This document shows positions 26,406 through 35,212 of a DNA stretch of 64,000 nt, in pieces. The translations under genes were made by a program, and so were the position numbers. The stretch covers positions 248,001 through 312,000 of the forward strand of contig NZ_JAVKCH010000015.1 in the NCBI RefSeq assembly GCF_040222815.1, in the 5' to 3' direction. The notes beneath the pieces were generated by a model. That model did not search any database and had not been told where the DNA came from. It was given only the letters and a program-made list of their open reading frames with translations. Origin of the DNA: Imperialibacter sp040222815 (GTDB lineage: Bacteria > Bacteroidota > Bacteroidia > Cytophagales > Cyclobacteriaceae). Each line of letters starts with the position of its first letter. Within the stretch, counting starts at the first letter, position 1.

Positions 26406-27165
26406 TCTTTTGGGATTTGGACAACTCTTCCAGCTTCTCAGTAAGCGTATCTAGTTTCTTCTCAACCTCCATCAACTTATCATGCACCCGATTAACGTTC
26501 ACCTGAATATCTTCATCCTCAATAAAATAGTCAGTAATCGTTGCAATCATGGTAGCACCAATGATCATCCCTGCAAAAATAAGAACGACAGAAAGCACCT
26601 TTCCTTCAGGCGTCACGGGTGGAATATCCTGCAGAAAGCCAACTGTCATAGTCGTAATTGTTGTCCACCACAGGGAGTCAGTGAACGTGGAGATATGAGG
26701 GTTGGCATTTCTCTCCGCATGATAAAAACTGATCGTGAAAAGCAATACCACGACAACATTAAGAATGACCACATTCCGGAAGGTGCTGAAAGAGGTTTTT
26801 CTATTAAAAAACTGAAAAACATACTTCGCTGACCTAAGTACCCTCAAAAGCTTAAAAATCTTGAAAATTCTCGCCGCCCGAAGGAAGCCTACAGTTGGTA
26901 TGGAAGCAACAAAGTCTATCCAATTGTTGGCAACAAATTTCCACTTGTTCTCAGCCTTCCAAAGACCCTTGAAAAAGTCGTACAGGAAAATCATACATAT
27001 GCTGAAGTCGACATAATATGTTATATCGTCTACCAGCGGAGTATACTCTGTGACTGAGCTCACGTACAACTCCACCACCACATACAGTGACAGCCAAAGC
27101 AAAACTTTTTCAAATTTCGTCGCCTTGGGTGGCTGCTCTAAATTATCCTCTGCTACCGATTCCAT
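26392..27165 (-). CDS. Voltage-gated-channel-like ion transporter with atypical filter
   Basis: The 257-residue protein has a six-helix cation-channel layout. A first helix near 22-38 is followed by an S4-like helix with spaced basic residues (RAARIFKIFKLLRVLRSAK, 96-114), a pore helix (DSLWWTTITTM), a last helix (190-210) and a C-terminal coiled coil (221-250) suited to tetramer assembly. The filter reads TVGFLQD at 174-180 in place of the canonical TVGYGD, so potassium selectivity is uncertain. It is the first gene of a pair with the TRAP binding protein, whose start overlaps its end. Confidence 0.82.
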   Translation of the reverse strand: MESVAEDNLEQPPKATKFEKVLLWLSLYVVVELYVSSVTEYTPLVDDITYYVDFSICMIFLYDFFKGLWKAENKWKFVANNWIDFVASIPTVGFLRAARIFKIFKLLRVLRSAKYVFQFFNRKTSFSTFRNVVILNVVVVLLFTISFYHAERNANPHISTFTDSLWWTTITTMTVGFLQDIPPVTPEGKVLSVVLIFAGMIIGATMIATITDYFIEDEDIQVNVNRVHDKLMEVEKKLDTLTEKLEELSKSQKNGNQ

Positions 27166-27359
27166 TCAAGATTTCTATTTCGGCCTGAAAATAAGAAATA
27201 AAGAATGGAATTGGTATTACATTTTTATGAAGCTTGAATACGCCAAATTGTCTGAAAAGTCCACGGATGATTTGGTTTTTCTGTCATTTTGACCTAAAAA
27301 TAATCCTATTGCGGCCTGGTTCGGTATTTGACCGATGGATAAGCACAAAAGAAAAAGAG

Positions 27360-29972
27360 ATGAACTTCAATAACTACACTATAAAATCACAGGAGGCTGT
27401 TCAAAAGGCGGCCGAGGTCGCTCAAAGTTATGAGCAGCAGGCTATAGAGCCAGCGCATCTACTCAAAGCAATCATGTCGACAGATGAGAATGTTATGCCT
27501 TTTCTTTTGAAGAAATTAGGCATCAACAGGCTAAATCTGAACGAGAAAATTGAGGAAATAATAAACTCCTACCCTAAGGTGTCCGGATCACAACCCTATC
27601 TCTCCAATGAATCGGCAGCGGCGCTACAGAAGGCAACCAGCTATTTAAAAGAGTTTGGGGACGAGTTTGTAGCGGTTGAGCATATCATTCTTGGGTTACT
27701 TGGTAGCAAGGATAAAATTGCAACTGCGATGAAGTCGGCTGGGTTTGCAGAGAAGGAAATGAAGTTGGCCATCAAGGAACTCAGGGGTGGCAACACTGTA
27801 ACAGATCAAAACGCCGAAGCAAAGTATAAATCGCTGGAGAGGTATTCGAAAAACCTCAACGAAATGGCCCGCCAGGGCAAGATAGATCCGGTGATCGGAC
27901 GGGACGAAGAGATCAGAAGGGTGCTGCAAATCCTTTCCAGAAGGACTAAGAATAATCCAATACTATTGGGTGAGCCGGGGGTGGGTAAAACCGCCATTGT
28001 TGAAGGGATGGCTCAAAGAATTGTGGACGGTGACGTGCCGGAAAACCTGAAGGAGAAAGTCCTTATCTCCCTGGATATGGGATTACTCGTGGCTGGCGCT
28101 AAATACAAGGGTGAGTTTGAAGAGCGGCTAAAAGCAGTGATCAAAGAAGTGATCGACAGCGACGGCGAAATTATCCTCTTCATAGACGAAATACATACCC
28201 TAGTCGGCGCCGGTGGCGGAGGCGAGGGCGCCATGGACGCTGCCAACCTGCTGAAGCCGGCACTGGCACGAGGAGAGCTCCATGCCATCGGAGCCACAAC
28301 GCTAAAAGAATATCAAAAGTACATTGAGAAAGACAAAGCCCTTGAAAGAAGGTTCCAGGCGGTTGTGGTAGACGAACCGTCTGTAGTGGACGCCATATCG
28401 ATCCTCCGGGGCATAAAGGACAAATACGAGCTGCACCACGGCGTTCGGATAAAAGACGACGCTGTGATAGCCGCTGTTGAGCTTTCAAGCAGGTATATCT
28501 CTGATAGGTTTCTGCCCGACAAGGCCATTGACCTAATGGATGAGGCCGCTTCAAAACTTCGGATTGAAATTGATTCACTTCCTGAGGAACTGGATGAGCT
28601 GAACAGGCGCATTATGCAGCTGGAAATCGAAAGGGAGGCCATTCGGCGGGAAAAAGACAAGGAGAAGGAAAAAGAGCTTTCAAGAACGATTGCCGACTTA
28701 AGCGAGCAAAGAGATGCACTGAAGGCCAGGTGGCAGCATGAAAAGTCTGTGATTCAGGGCATTCAGCATGAAAAGGAAGCCATCGAAAAATACAAGCTGG
28801 AGGCAGAGCAAGCCGAAAGAAGTGGCGACTATGGGCGGGTAGCCGAGATTCGCTATGGGAAAATTGTAGAGAGCGAAGAAAAGCTCAAAAAATTCCAGGA
28901 GCAGCTAAAGGAGCTTCAGGGAGGAAATTCGCTTTTGAAAGAAGAAGTTGAGGCCGAGGACATTGCTGAAATAGTCGGTAAATGGACAGGTATACCCGTA
29001 AGCAAGATGCTTCAGAGCGACCGGGACAAACTTTTGAAGCTGGAAGAAGAACTTGGAAAAAGAGTGGCCGGACAAAGTGAAGCCATTGAGGCGGTGGCCG
29101 ATGCTGTCAGGCGAAGTCGTGCCGGTCTTCAGGATCCTAAGCGGCCTATAGGTTCGTTTATCTTCATGGGTACGACTGGTGTTGGTAAGACCGAGCTGGC
29201 AAAGGCACTGGCCGAGTACCTGTTCAATGACGACAACGCTATGGTAAGAATAGACATGAGTGAGTACCAGGAACGCCATGCTGTGAGCAGGCTTATTGGA
29301 GCTCCTCCGGGATATGTGGGCTACGATGAGGGAGGTCAGCTGACAGAAGCAGTGAGGAGAAAACCATACTCAGTCATCCTTCTGGACGAAATTGAGAAGG
29401 CGCACCCCGATGTGTTCAACATCCTGCTACAAGTGCTTGACGATGGAAGGCTTACCGACAACAAAGGAAGAGTGGCCAATTTCAAGAACACCATCATCAT
29501 CATGACCACCAATATTGGATCCGGCATTATTCAGGAGGCATTTGACACCATGGACGACTCGAACAGAGAAGCCACTTTGGCGGAAGTGAAAAAGAATGTG
29601 TTTGACCTTTTGAAAAAATCTGTGAGGCCAGAGTTCCTCAACAGGATCGACGAGACCATTCTTTTCGAGCCGTTGAATAAGAAGGACATTAGAAAAATTG
29701 TCGAAATCCAGTTTAAGCTGATTCAGAGGAGACTGGAAGAAAACGGTATAAAACTGGAGGCTTCGGCAGACGTACTGGATTACCTTGGCGAAATGGGCTT
29801 TGATCCTCAGTTTGGTGCCAGGCCATTGAAGCGGGTGATGCAACGAATGATCCTCAATGAGCTGTCGAAGCAGATTCTTGCCGGCAAGGTACAAAAGGAC
29901 TCAGTCATAGGAGTGTCGCTCAACGACAACCGGGAGATTGAGTTTATTAACCTGGATGAAGTCAAGATTTAG
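27360..29972 (+). CDS. clpB: ATP-dependent disaggregase ClpB
   Basis: From the ATG at 27360 (MNFNNYTIKSQEAV) the protein has 870 residues, the usual ClpB length. It has two Clp-N repeats, a first AAA+ module (GEPGVGKTAIVEG), a long coiled-coil middle domain (about 400-530) and a second AAA+ module (GTTGVGKTELAKAL, then SEYQERHAVSRLIGAPPGY). ClpB with DnaK rescues aggregated proteins after heat stress. An upstream frame extension to 27234 is unconserved in character. The middle domain distinguishes it from ClpA/ClpC. No obvious heat-shock operator was seen upstream. Confidence 0.96.
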   Translation: MNFNNYTIKSQEAVQKAAEVAQSYEQQAIEPAHLLKAIMSTDENVMPFLLKKLGINRLNLNEKIEEIINSYPKVSGSQPYLSNESAAALQKATSYLKEFGDEFVAVEHIILGLLGSKDKIATAMKSAGFAEKEMKLAIKELRGGNTVTDQNAEAKYKSLERYSKNLNEMARQGKIDPVIGRDEEIRRVLQILSRRTKNNPILLGEPGVGKTAIVEGMAQRIVDGDVPENLKEKVLISLDMGLLVAGAKYKGEFEERLKAVIKEVIDSDGEIILFIDEIHTLVGAGGGGEGAMDAANLLKPALARGELHAIGATTLKEYQKYIEKDKALERRFQAVVVDEPSVVDAISILRGIKDKYELHHGVRIKDDAVIAAVELSSRYISDRFLPDKAIDLMDEAASKLRIEIDSLPEELDELNRRIMQLEIEREAIRREKDKEKEKELSRTIADLSEQRDALKARWQHEKSVIQGIQHEKEAIEKYKLEAEQAERSGDYGRVAEIRYGKIVESEEKLKKFQEQLKELQGGNSLLKEEVEAEDIAEIVGKWTGIPVSKMLQSDRDKLLKLEEELGKRVAGQSEAIEAVADAVRRSRAGLQDPKRPIGSFIFMGTTGVGKTELAKALAEYLFNDDNAMVRIDMSEYQERHAVSRLIGAPPGYVGYDEGGQLTEAVRRKPYSVILLDEIEKAHPDVFNILLQVLDDGRLTDNKGRVANFKNTIIIMTTNIGSGIIQEAFDTMDDSNREATLAEVKKNVFDLLKKSVRPEFLNRIDETILFEPLNKKDIRKIVEIQFKLIQRRLEENGIKLEASADVLDYLGEMGFDPQFGARPLKRVMQRMILNELSKQILAGKVQKDSVIGVSLNDNREIEFINLDEVKI

Positions 29973-29999
29973 CCGTGGTTGATCTGAAATAAAAAAAGT

Positions 30000-30036
30000 A
30001 AAGGGAAGTCAGTTAACAACTGCTTCCCTTTTTTTA
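30000..30036 (+). terminator. Rho-independent terminator after clpB
   Basis: AAAGGGAAG (30000-30008) pairs with CTTCCCTTT (30023-30031) and is followed by a continuing T-run. It lies 28 bases after the clpB stop. Confidence 0.8.
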
Positions 30037-30144
30037 TATTCTTATAGCTGGATCAAAAGACCTTGAAGATCTATACAAAGGTATCCAGCTCACTTTGACC
30101 TAAACGATCAACATCAGCATACATCTTTCTCATGTAAGAAAAAT

Positions 30145-30171
30145 AAAAAAAGGAGCACATTTCTGTACTCC
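30145..30171 (-). terminator. Rho-independent terminator after secDF
   Basis: Read on the minus strand, GGAGTACA and TGTGCTCC pair (30152-30171, one G-U) around GAAA, followed by seven T. It closes the long secDF-containing transcript 25 bases after the stop. Confidence 0.85.
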
Positions 30172-30195
30172 TTCCCTTTGCAACGGTTTACACTT

Positions 30196-33183
30196 TTACT
30201 TCTTTTTCTTCTCAAAGTCTAAAACAACCGGAGTTGCAATAAACAAAGAGGAGTATGTTCCTATCAAAATACCAATCAATAGGGTAAAAGAGAACCCTTT
30301 GAGGACTGCTCCACCAAACAAGAAAAGAATCAACACCACGAAAAGGGTGGTAGCAGAAGTGATTGTAGTTCTGCTTATTGTTTCGTTCAATGCCAGGTTA
30401 AACACTGTTTTGTTATCGCTTGACGGTCTCAATTGCATATTCTCCCTCACCCGGTCAAACACTACAACGGTATCGTTAATTGAATAACCGATCAGCGTCA
30501 ACATGGCTGCTATAAATACCTGATCAACCTCGAAAGAAAGGCCGAACAAGTTCGCAATTGCCAAAGCCGCCAACACAAAGAGTACGTCGTGGAATAGCGC
30601 TACGAGGGCGCCAAGGCCAAATTGCCATTTCCTGAACCGTATCAGTATGTAAAGGAAGATGGTAATCAGAGCGAAAATCACTGACTCCGTAGACGAGGCC
30701 TTTATGTCATCTGCAATTGTTGCACCTACTTTCGAGGAGCTCGAAATTGCAAAATGTGTATCGTCCACTTTACTATCGTCCTCGGTGTATTGGAACCCGG
30801 TGATGCTACTCACACCGCTGATCAAAGCTTCCCTCACTTGCAAGTCGGCTTCGTCCGATTCATTATTGATCAAAAAGCTTGTAGTAATTTTCAGCACATT
30901 GTCACCGCCGTACCACTTCACTTCTGTGCTCTGCCCATCAAAGGAGTCTGACAGCTTCACTTTCATCTCTGATGGCGTCTGGGGAGAAGCGAACGACACA
31001 ATGTAGGAGCGCCCGCCAGTGAAATCAACACCCATGCTTAGGCCTCCTTTGATAATAAAAGCTACTATACCCAGCGCAATGAACGTGCCTGAGAAAATGT
31101 AAGCCAAACGCCTTTTTCCTATGAAATCCACTTTTGTATCCTGTAGGAAGTTCTTCGAAAGAGGTGAGTCAAAGCTAATCTTACTCTCATCACCTTTCTT
31201 AGACCACCACTCCACAATTACTCTTGTGATGAATACGGCCGAGAAGAACGAACAAACAATACCGATCATCAGCGTGATGGCAAAACCTTTCACTGGTCCC
31301 TGGCCCAACGTATAAAGGATAAGACCAGTAAGGAAGGTGGTAGCGTTGGAGTCAATGATAGAGCTGTAAGCCTTTTCATAACCCCCAGAGATTGCCTGCT
31401 TAATAGAGGCACCGCCTCTTAGCTCCTCACGAATCCTTTCAAAGATCAACACGTTGGCGTCAATCGCCATACCAATGGTAAGCACTATACCCGCAATACC
31501 CGGAAGGGTGAGTGAGGCACTTAGCTGGGCCAAAATCCCAAGTATGAAGAACACGTTGAAGGCAAGTGCTAGGTTGGCGATGAAACCACCCTTGGCATAA
31601 TAAGCCACCATGAAGATGATCACAATGGCCAAACCAGCCACAATTGATATGATTCCCTGCTGCTGAGCCTCTTTACCAAGCGTCGGCCCAATTACTACGT
31701 CTTCCACGATAGTCGTTGGTGCTGGAAGTGTACCGGCCTTTAGCACATTGGCCAAATCCTTGGCTTCCTCCAGTGTAAATGTGCCGGTAATAGAAGAGCT
31801 ACCGTTAGGTATTTCACCCTGCACCATTGGCGCTGAATAAACGTAATTGTCAAGTACAATGGCAATCCGCCGATTGATGTTCTCGCTGGTAAGCTTTCTC
31901 CAGGCTTTTGCCCCTGTAGCATTCATTTGCATGCTCACAGCCGGCCTGGCGCTTTGATCCAGGTCCTGACGGGCATCCGTGATTACTTCGCCGGTAAGAG
32001 GGGCTCTGCCACCTCTGCTCGTTTTTACTGCGTATAGCTCCAGAAGTTCCTCGGTTGAAAATTCGTCGATTTGCGTCGGTTTTACTGCCCAAAGAAATTT
32101 CATCGTTGAAGGAATCATGCCCTGCACGTCTTTGCGCTCAAAAATGCGGTTGATTTTGGCAGTGTCCTTCACATCATACATCAGCCCATAACCACCTTTC
32201 ATCAAGCTGAAAAGTGGTGACTGTCCGCTCGACAGCGCTGATATGTCAGAGGTATCTGACTCCAACTGAGCAGCCAAATCTGTAGAATCGTCAGCCGTTG
32301 AGTCAGAAAGTAAGTCAGCCAGGTCATTTGATGCAGTGGTTGACTCTGCGGCGCTCGAGTCTGGATAAACAGTTACTTCAGCATTCTTTGCTTTCTCATC
32401 GTCAACAACCAGCTGATTGATAGCCGAAAGTGTGCTGAAAATGTCATTGACTTCATTTACTTCCCAAAACTCAAGCTGCGCAACACCCTGTAAAAGCTTG
32501 CGAACCCTTTCAGGGTTATCAACTCCGGGTAATTCTATCTGAATGCGGCCTGTGCCCGGCAGTCTCTGAATATTTGGCTGCGATGTTCCAAACCTGTCGA
32601 TACGAGTACGCAGAATCTGAAAAGAACGATCAATTGCATTTTCAACTTCGAAATTGATGATTTCCAGCACCTCTTCGTCAGTAGACTGAAGGCTGATGCG
32701 CCCCCTATTTGCTGCATTGGCAAAAATATAGCTTAGCTTTTGACCGGGAGCATTCCGCTGATAGGCAGCATAGAACTCGGGAACAAAGCTGGCCTGAGAC
32801 GTCAGGGTTACCTGTCTCGCCTCATTCAGTGATGTGATGAAAGCTGGATCCTTGCTATCACCGCTCAGCCCCTTTACAATCTCAATCGGCGACACCTCAA
32901 GGGTTACGTGCATACCTCCCTGAAGGTCAAGGCCGAGGTTTAATTCAGTCTCCTTTATTTCTTTGTATGTGAATTCAATACCCAAAAAATTGTAGACTGG
33001 CTCATTCCAAACCGAATCCAGGTACTGTTGTTTTTTGGTAAAATTAATTGTCCCAGAGGCGTCGGTCGCATACTGCTCAGCCTTGCGCTGTACTCCCTTC
33101 GACACGAATGTGAAGGAGAGGTAATAGATACATAGTAAGGAAACAACTACGGTAAGTAGTATTATTCCACCTTTATTTTTCAT
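30196..33183 (-). CDS. secDF: Fused protein translocase subunit SecDF
   Basis: This 995-residue fusion of SecD (about 1-620) and SecF (about 650-995) has the SecD GLDLQGGMHVTLEV motif and six-helix core (GIAGIVLTIGMAIDANVLIFER). The SecF part contains GGLSMGVDFTGGRSYIV and a second core ending YSINDTVVVFDRVRENM. It uses the proton gradient to pull exported proteins through SecYEG. The periplasmic P1 region carries a low-complexity Ser/Thr/Asp stretch near 275-325. The fused form is normal for Bacteroidota. It is the last gene of the run beginning at nrnA. Confidence 0.95.
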   Translation of the reverse strand: MKNKGGIILLTVVVSLLCIYYLSFTFVSKGVQRKAEQYATDASGTINFTKKQQYLDSVWNEPVYNFLGIEFTYKEIKETELNLGLDLQGGMHVTLEVSPIEIVKGLSGDSKDPAFITSLNEARQVTLTSQASFVPEFYAAYQRNAPGQKLSYIFANAANRGRISLQSTDEEVLEIINFEVENAIDRSFQILRTRIDRFGTSQPNIQRLPGTGRIQIELPGVDNPERVRKLLQGVAQLEFWEVNEVNDIFSTLSAINQLVVDDEKAKNAEVTVYPDSSAAESTTASNDLADLLSDSTADDSTDLAAQLESDTSDISALSSGQSPLFSLMKGGYGLMYDVKDTAKINRIFERKDVQGMIPSTMKFLWAVKPTQIDEFSTEELLELYAVKTSRGGRAPLTGEVITDARQDLDQSARPAVSMQMNATGAKAWRKLTSENINRRIAIVLDNYVYSAPMVQGEIPNGSSSITGTFTLEEAKDLANVLKAGTLPAPTTIVEDVVIGPTLGKEAQQQGIISIVAGLAIVIIFMVAYYAKGGFIANLALAFNVFFILGILAQLSASLTLPGIAGIVLTIGMAIDANVLIFERIREELRGGASIKQAISGGYEKAYSSIIDSNATTFLTGLILYTLGQGPVKGFAITLMIGIVCSFFSAVFITRVIVEWWSKKGDESKISFDSPLSKNFLQDTKVDFIGKRRLAYIFSGTFIALGIVAFIIKGGLSMGVDFTGGRSYIVSFASPQTPSEMKVKLSDSFDGQSTEVKWYGGDNVLKITTSFLINNESDEADLQVREALISGVSSITGFQYTEDDSKVDDTHFAISSSSKVGATIADDIKASSTESVIFALITIFLYILIRFRKWQFGLGALVALFHDVLFVLAALAIANLFGLSFEVDQVFIAAMLTLIGYSINDTVVVFDRVRENMQLRPSSDNKTVFNLALNETISRTTITSATTLFVVLILFLFGGAVLKGFSFTLLIGILIGTYSSLFIATPVVLDFEKKKK

Positions 33184-33343
33184 GAGTGTTATGTTTATTT
33201 TTCAGTAGTTTATTTAATCGCTCATCACCATGCCGCACAAAATTCCTCTGCTTTTTACGTGATTAGCCCTAAAGGCTATTTCGTGGGCAGTATGTATGAG
33301 ATCATCAGCAGGCCAGACTCGGCCTTACAGGGAAAGGGATTCC

Positions 33344-33754
33344 CTAAGGGGCGTTTGCAGCTATAATGTCTGTGAAGAGTACCCTAAAATACTCCCAACC
33401 GGCTTTATAAAGCTGCTGCGGAATCTCCGCTTTGAATGCAGGTAAATCAACGTCGAACGACTCCCAAACGATGGGCGTATAAGTCACGTGCAATTGGATT
33501 CCCTGCGAAACAGCCTGGATCTTATATACTGTTTTTTGCGAATCAGTATTATCGTCCGCCGTCCGGTGGGCTTCAAACTGCAAATTGTCTGTGTCACCCT
33601 GGGTCTGAGCGACTTCACTTTTATTAACATCAGCATCAATAGAAGTTAAGCTGAACTGAAAAACAGACGTGCATGCCACTACCAAGGCAGCCAGGAGACC
33701 CACTGCCAGCGTGATGCTTTTCTTCTTGCTTAATATTTTCAACTGAGTTTTCAT
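33344..33754 (-). CDS. Small exported or membrane-anchored hypothetical protein, 136 aa
   Basis: The ATG at 33754 starts MKTQLKILSKKKSITLAVGL, a basic end followed by a hydrophobic segment ending AALVVACTS. That is either a lipoprotein signal or a membrane anchor. The remainder is a Thr/Asp-rich linker and a compact C-terminal part (YKIQAVSQGIQLHVTYTP). I do not recognise it. A frame reaching 33835 exists only because the adjacent palindromic element happens to be open, so I excluded it. secDF follows 160 bases downstream on the same strand. Confidence 0.6.
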   Translation of the reverse strand: MKTQLKILSKKKSITLAVGLLAALVVACTSVFQFSLTSIDADVNKSEVAQTQGDTDNLQFEAHRTADDNTDSQKTVYKIQAVSQGIQLHVTYTPIVWESFDVDLPAFKAEIPQQLYKAGWEYFRVLFTDIIAANAP

Positions 33755-33811
33755 GAAGAACCGCAAAAGTAAGGCTTTCCGCCAAACTTCCCAGTAAAGT
33801 TGTCGATTTAT

Positions 33812-33971
33812 CAGGGCAATCGCATTTAAAACCATCCTGTCGAAATTCTTCTTTTTTACCCTGGCCCTAAAGGGAAAAGAAGAATTTCAAAGCTGTTTCA
33901 CCCTTAAGGACAGGGGTAATAAACAGCTTTGAAAGTAAAATCTGGAATTTGTTTTAAATGCGATTGCCCTG
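33812..33971. mobile_element. MITE-like nested palindromic element, 160 bp
   Basis: Perfect 21-bp terminal inverted repeats (33812-33832 and 33951-33971) enclose two further perfect 14-bp hairpins. The first pairs 33842-33855 with 33875-33888, and the second pairs 33885-33898 with 33921-33934. Immediately outside are near-identical 10-bp direct repeats, GTCGATTTAT (33802-33811) and GTCGGTTTAT (33972-33981), arranged like a target-site duplication. The right copy covers the stop codon of udk without changing it. No ORF or transposase is inside, so it is non-autonomous if mobile. Its RNA would fold into a cloverleaf and could act on the udk transcript. Confidence 0.7.
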
Positions 33972-33977
33972 GTCGGT

Positions 33978-34607
33978 TTATGCCTTTCTGTCGGCCAGTT
34001 CCATTTTCAGATAAGCAACCACCACCTGTAGTGCCTTCTTAAAATGATGGTTGTTGGGAATTATGATATCGGCCTCATGTTTAAGGGGCTCAATGTACTT
34101 TTCGAACGTGGGGGCCACATGCTTTTCATAGCGGTAGAGTACGTCGTCCAAATCATATCCCCTTTCCAGGGCATCTCTGGTTATCCTGCGCTTGAGCATG
34201 AGGTAGTTCTTGGCCTCAATAAAAAGCTTGAGATCAAAAAGGCTGGAGAGCTCTTTGTCGTAGAACACGAAAATACCCTCTGCAATAATTATTGGAGATG
34301 GCTTAAAGACCAGGTCCTTTGGTGTGACGTTGGGGTTGTTGAAAGTATACTCTTGCCTGTGCACGGTCTTGCCTCTTTTGAGCTCCTCCAGGTCATGCCG
34401 AAATTCGTCGAAATCTATCGAAAGAGGGGTGTCGAAATTTTTGACGCCGTTTTCATCAACGGGTTGCGTATCTCTTGACTTATAGTAATTGTCCTGAGAA
34501 ACGAGGCAGATTTCGCCTTCCTGAAAAATCTCCATCAGGCTGCTGAGAAACAACGTCTTTCCTGAGGCACTGCCTCCAGTCATTCCTACAACGAGCGGTT
34601 CTTTCAT
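33978..34607 (-). CDS. udk: Uridine kinase family protein
   Basis: The 209-residue P-loop kinase has GMTGGSASGKTLFL at the start, the DNYYKSRDTQ substrate segment, FDTPLSIDFDEF and a GIFVFYDKEL region. It phosphorylates uridine and cytidine in pyrimidine salvage. Its ATG overlaps the rdgB stop by 4 bases (ATGA), showing translational coupling. The end of the gene abuts the palindromic element, whose right flanking repeat contains the TAA. Confidence 0.9.
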   Translation of the reverse strand: MKEPLVVGMTGGSASGKTLFLSSLMEIFQEGEICLVSQDNYYKSRDTQPVDENGVKNFDTPLSIDFDEFRHDLEELKRGKTVHRQEYTFNNPNVTPKDLVFKPSPIIIAEGIFVFYDKELSSLFDLKLFIEAKNYLMLKRRITRDALERGYDLDDVLYRYEKHVAPTFEKYIEPLKHEADIIIPNNHHFKKALQVVVAYLKMELADRKA

Positions 34608-35212
34608 TTTAGGCTAGCGGACATTTGCTGAAACTTCAAAAAGGCAGCAAAGTTTGCCAGGGCTCTGCCCCGGTGACTTATTGCATTTTTTTCCTTGCTA
34701 CCCATTTCAGCAAAAGTAAGTGTTTTACCCTCAGGTAAAAAAACCGGATCATAGCCAAAGCCTCCGGCACCTGTTACCTGTGCAGTTATTTCTCCAAATA
34801 CCTTTCCTTCGAACTGATAAATGCTACCCGCATCAATAAAGGTCATTACGGTTTTGAAATGAGCATTTCTTTGAGGGTTTCCATCAAGCTTACTTAAAAG
34901 AAGTGCAATATTGTCTTCTCCACTTCGGTGGTCGCCGGCATACCTTGCAGAAATCACGCCCGGCTCGCCGTCGAGAGAGTCGACCAGTAGTCCTGTATCA
35001 TCTGCCAGGCAATTGATTTTGTAATGATCCCAAATGTATTGGGCCTTCTGTAGCGAGTTCCCTTCAATAGTTGGCTGCGTTTCCGGGATGTCGTCGGTGC
35101 AGCCGATATCAGAAAGGGAGAGAAGTTGATAGCTCTCCCCTAGTATTTCTTTTATCTCCTTTAGCTTGTGCGCATTGTTTGATGCGATGCAAATCTCCTT
35201 CATTTCCGGCAT
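34604..35212 (-). CDS. rdgB: Non-canonical purine NTP pyrophosphatase, RdgB/HAM1 family
   Basis: About 202 residues, with the family opening IASNNAHKLKEIKEIL, then DDTGLLVDSLDGEPGV-type substrate residues (LVDSLDGEPGVISARYAGD), GFGYDPVFLPEG and ISHRGRAL. It removes dITP and XTP from the nucleotide pool. I chose the ATG at 35212 because it overlaps the preceding stop as TAATG; an ATG at 35203 (MKEICIASNN) is equally plausible. It is coupled to udk by a 4-base overlap. Confidence 0.93.
   Translation of the reverse strand: MPEMKEICIASNNAHKLKEIKEILGESYQLLSLSDIGCTDDIPETQPTIEGNSLQKAQYIWDHYKINCLADDTGLLVDSLDGEPGVISARYAGDHRSGEDNIALLLSKLDGNPQRNAHFKTVMTFIDAGSIYQFEGKVFGEITAQVTGAGGFGYDPVFLPEGKTLTFAEMGSKEKNAISHRGRALANFAAFLKFQQMSASLK

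Noticed and set aside
27234..27359. N-terminal extension of ClpB by 42 residues
   Set aside because: The ATG at 27360 gives the normal ClpB N-terminus; the extension has no Clp-N character.
33267..33276. GCCCTAAAGG 10-mer shared with the loop of the MITE-like element at 33864
   Set aside because: It sits in a short local hairpin without terminal repeats; a 10-base match alone is not evidence of a second copy.
33755..33835. 27-residue extension of the small lipoprotein into the palindromic element
   Set aside because: The extra residues come from the inverted-repeat arm and its flank, and would place the signal peptide internally.
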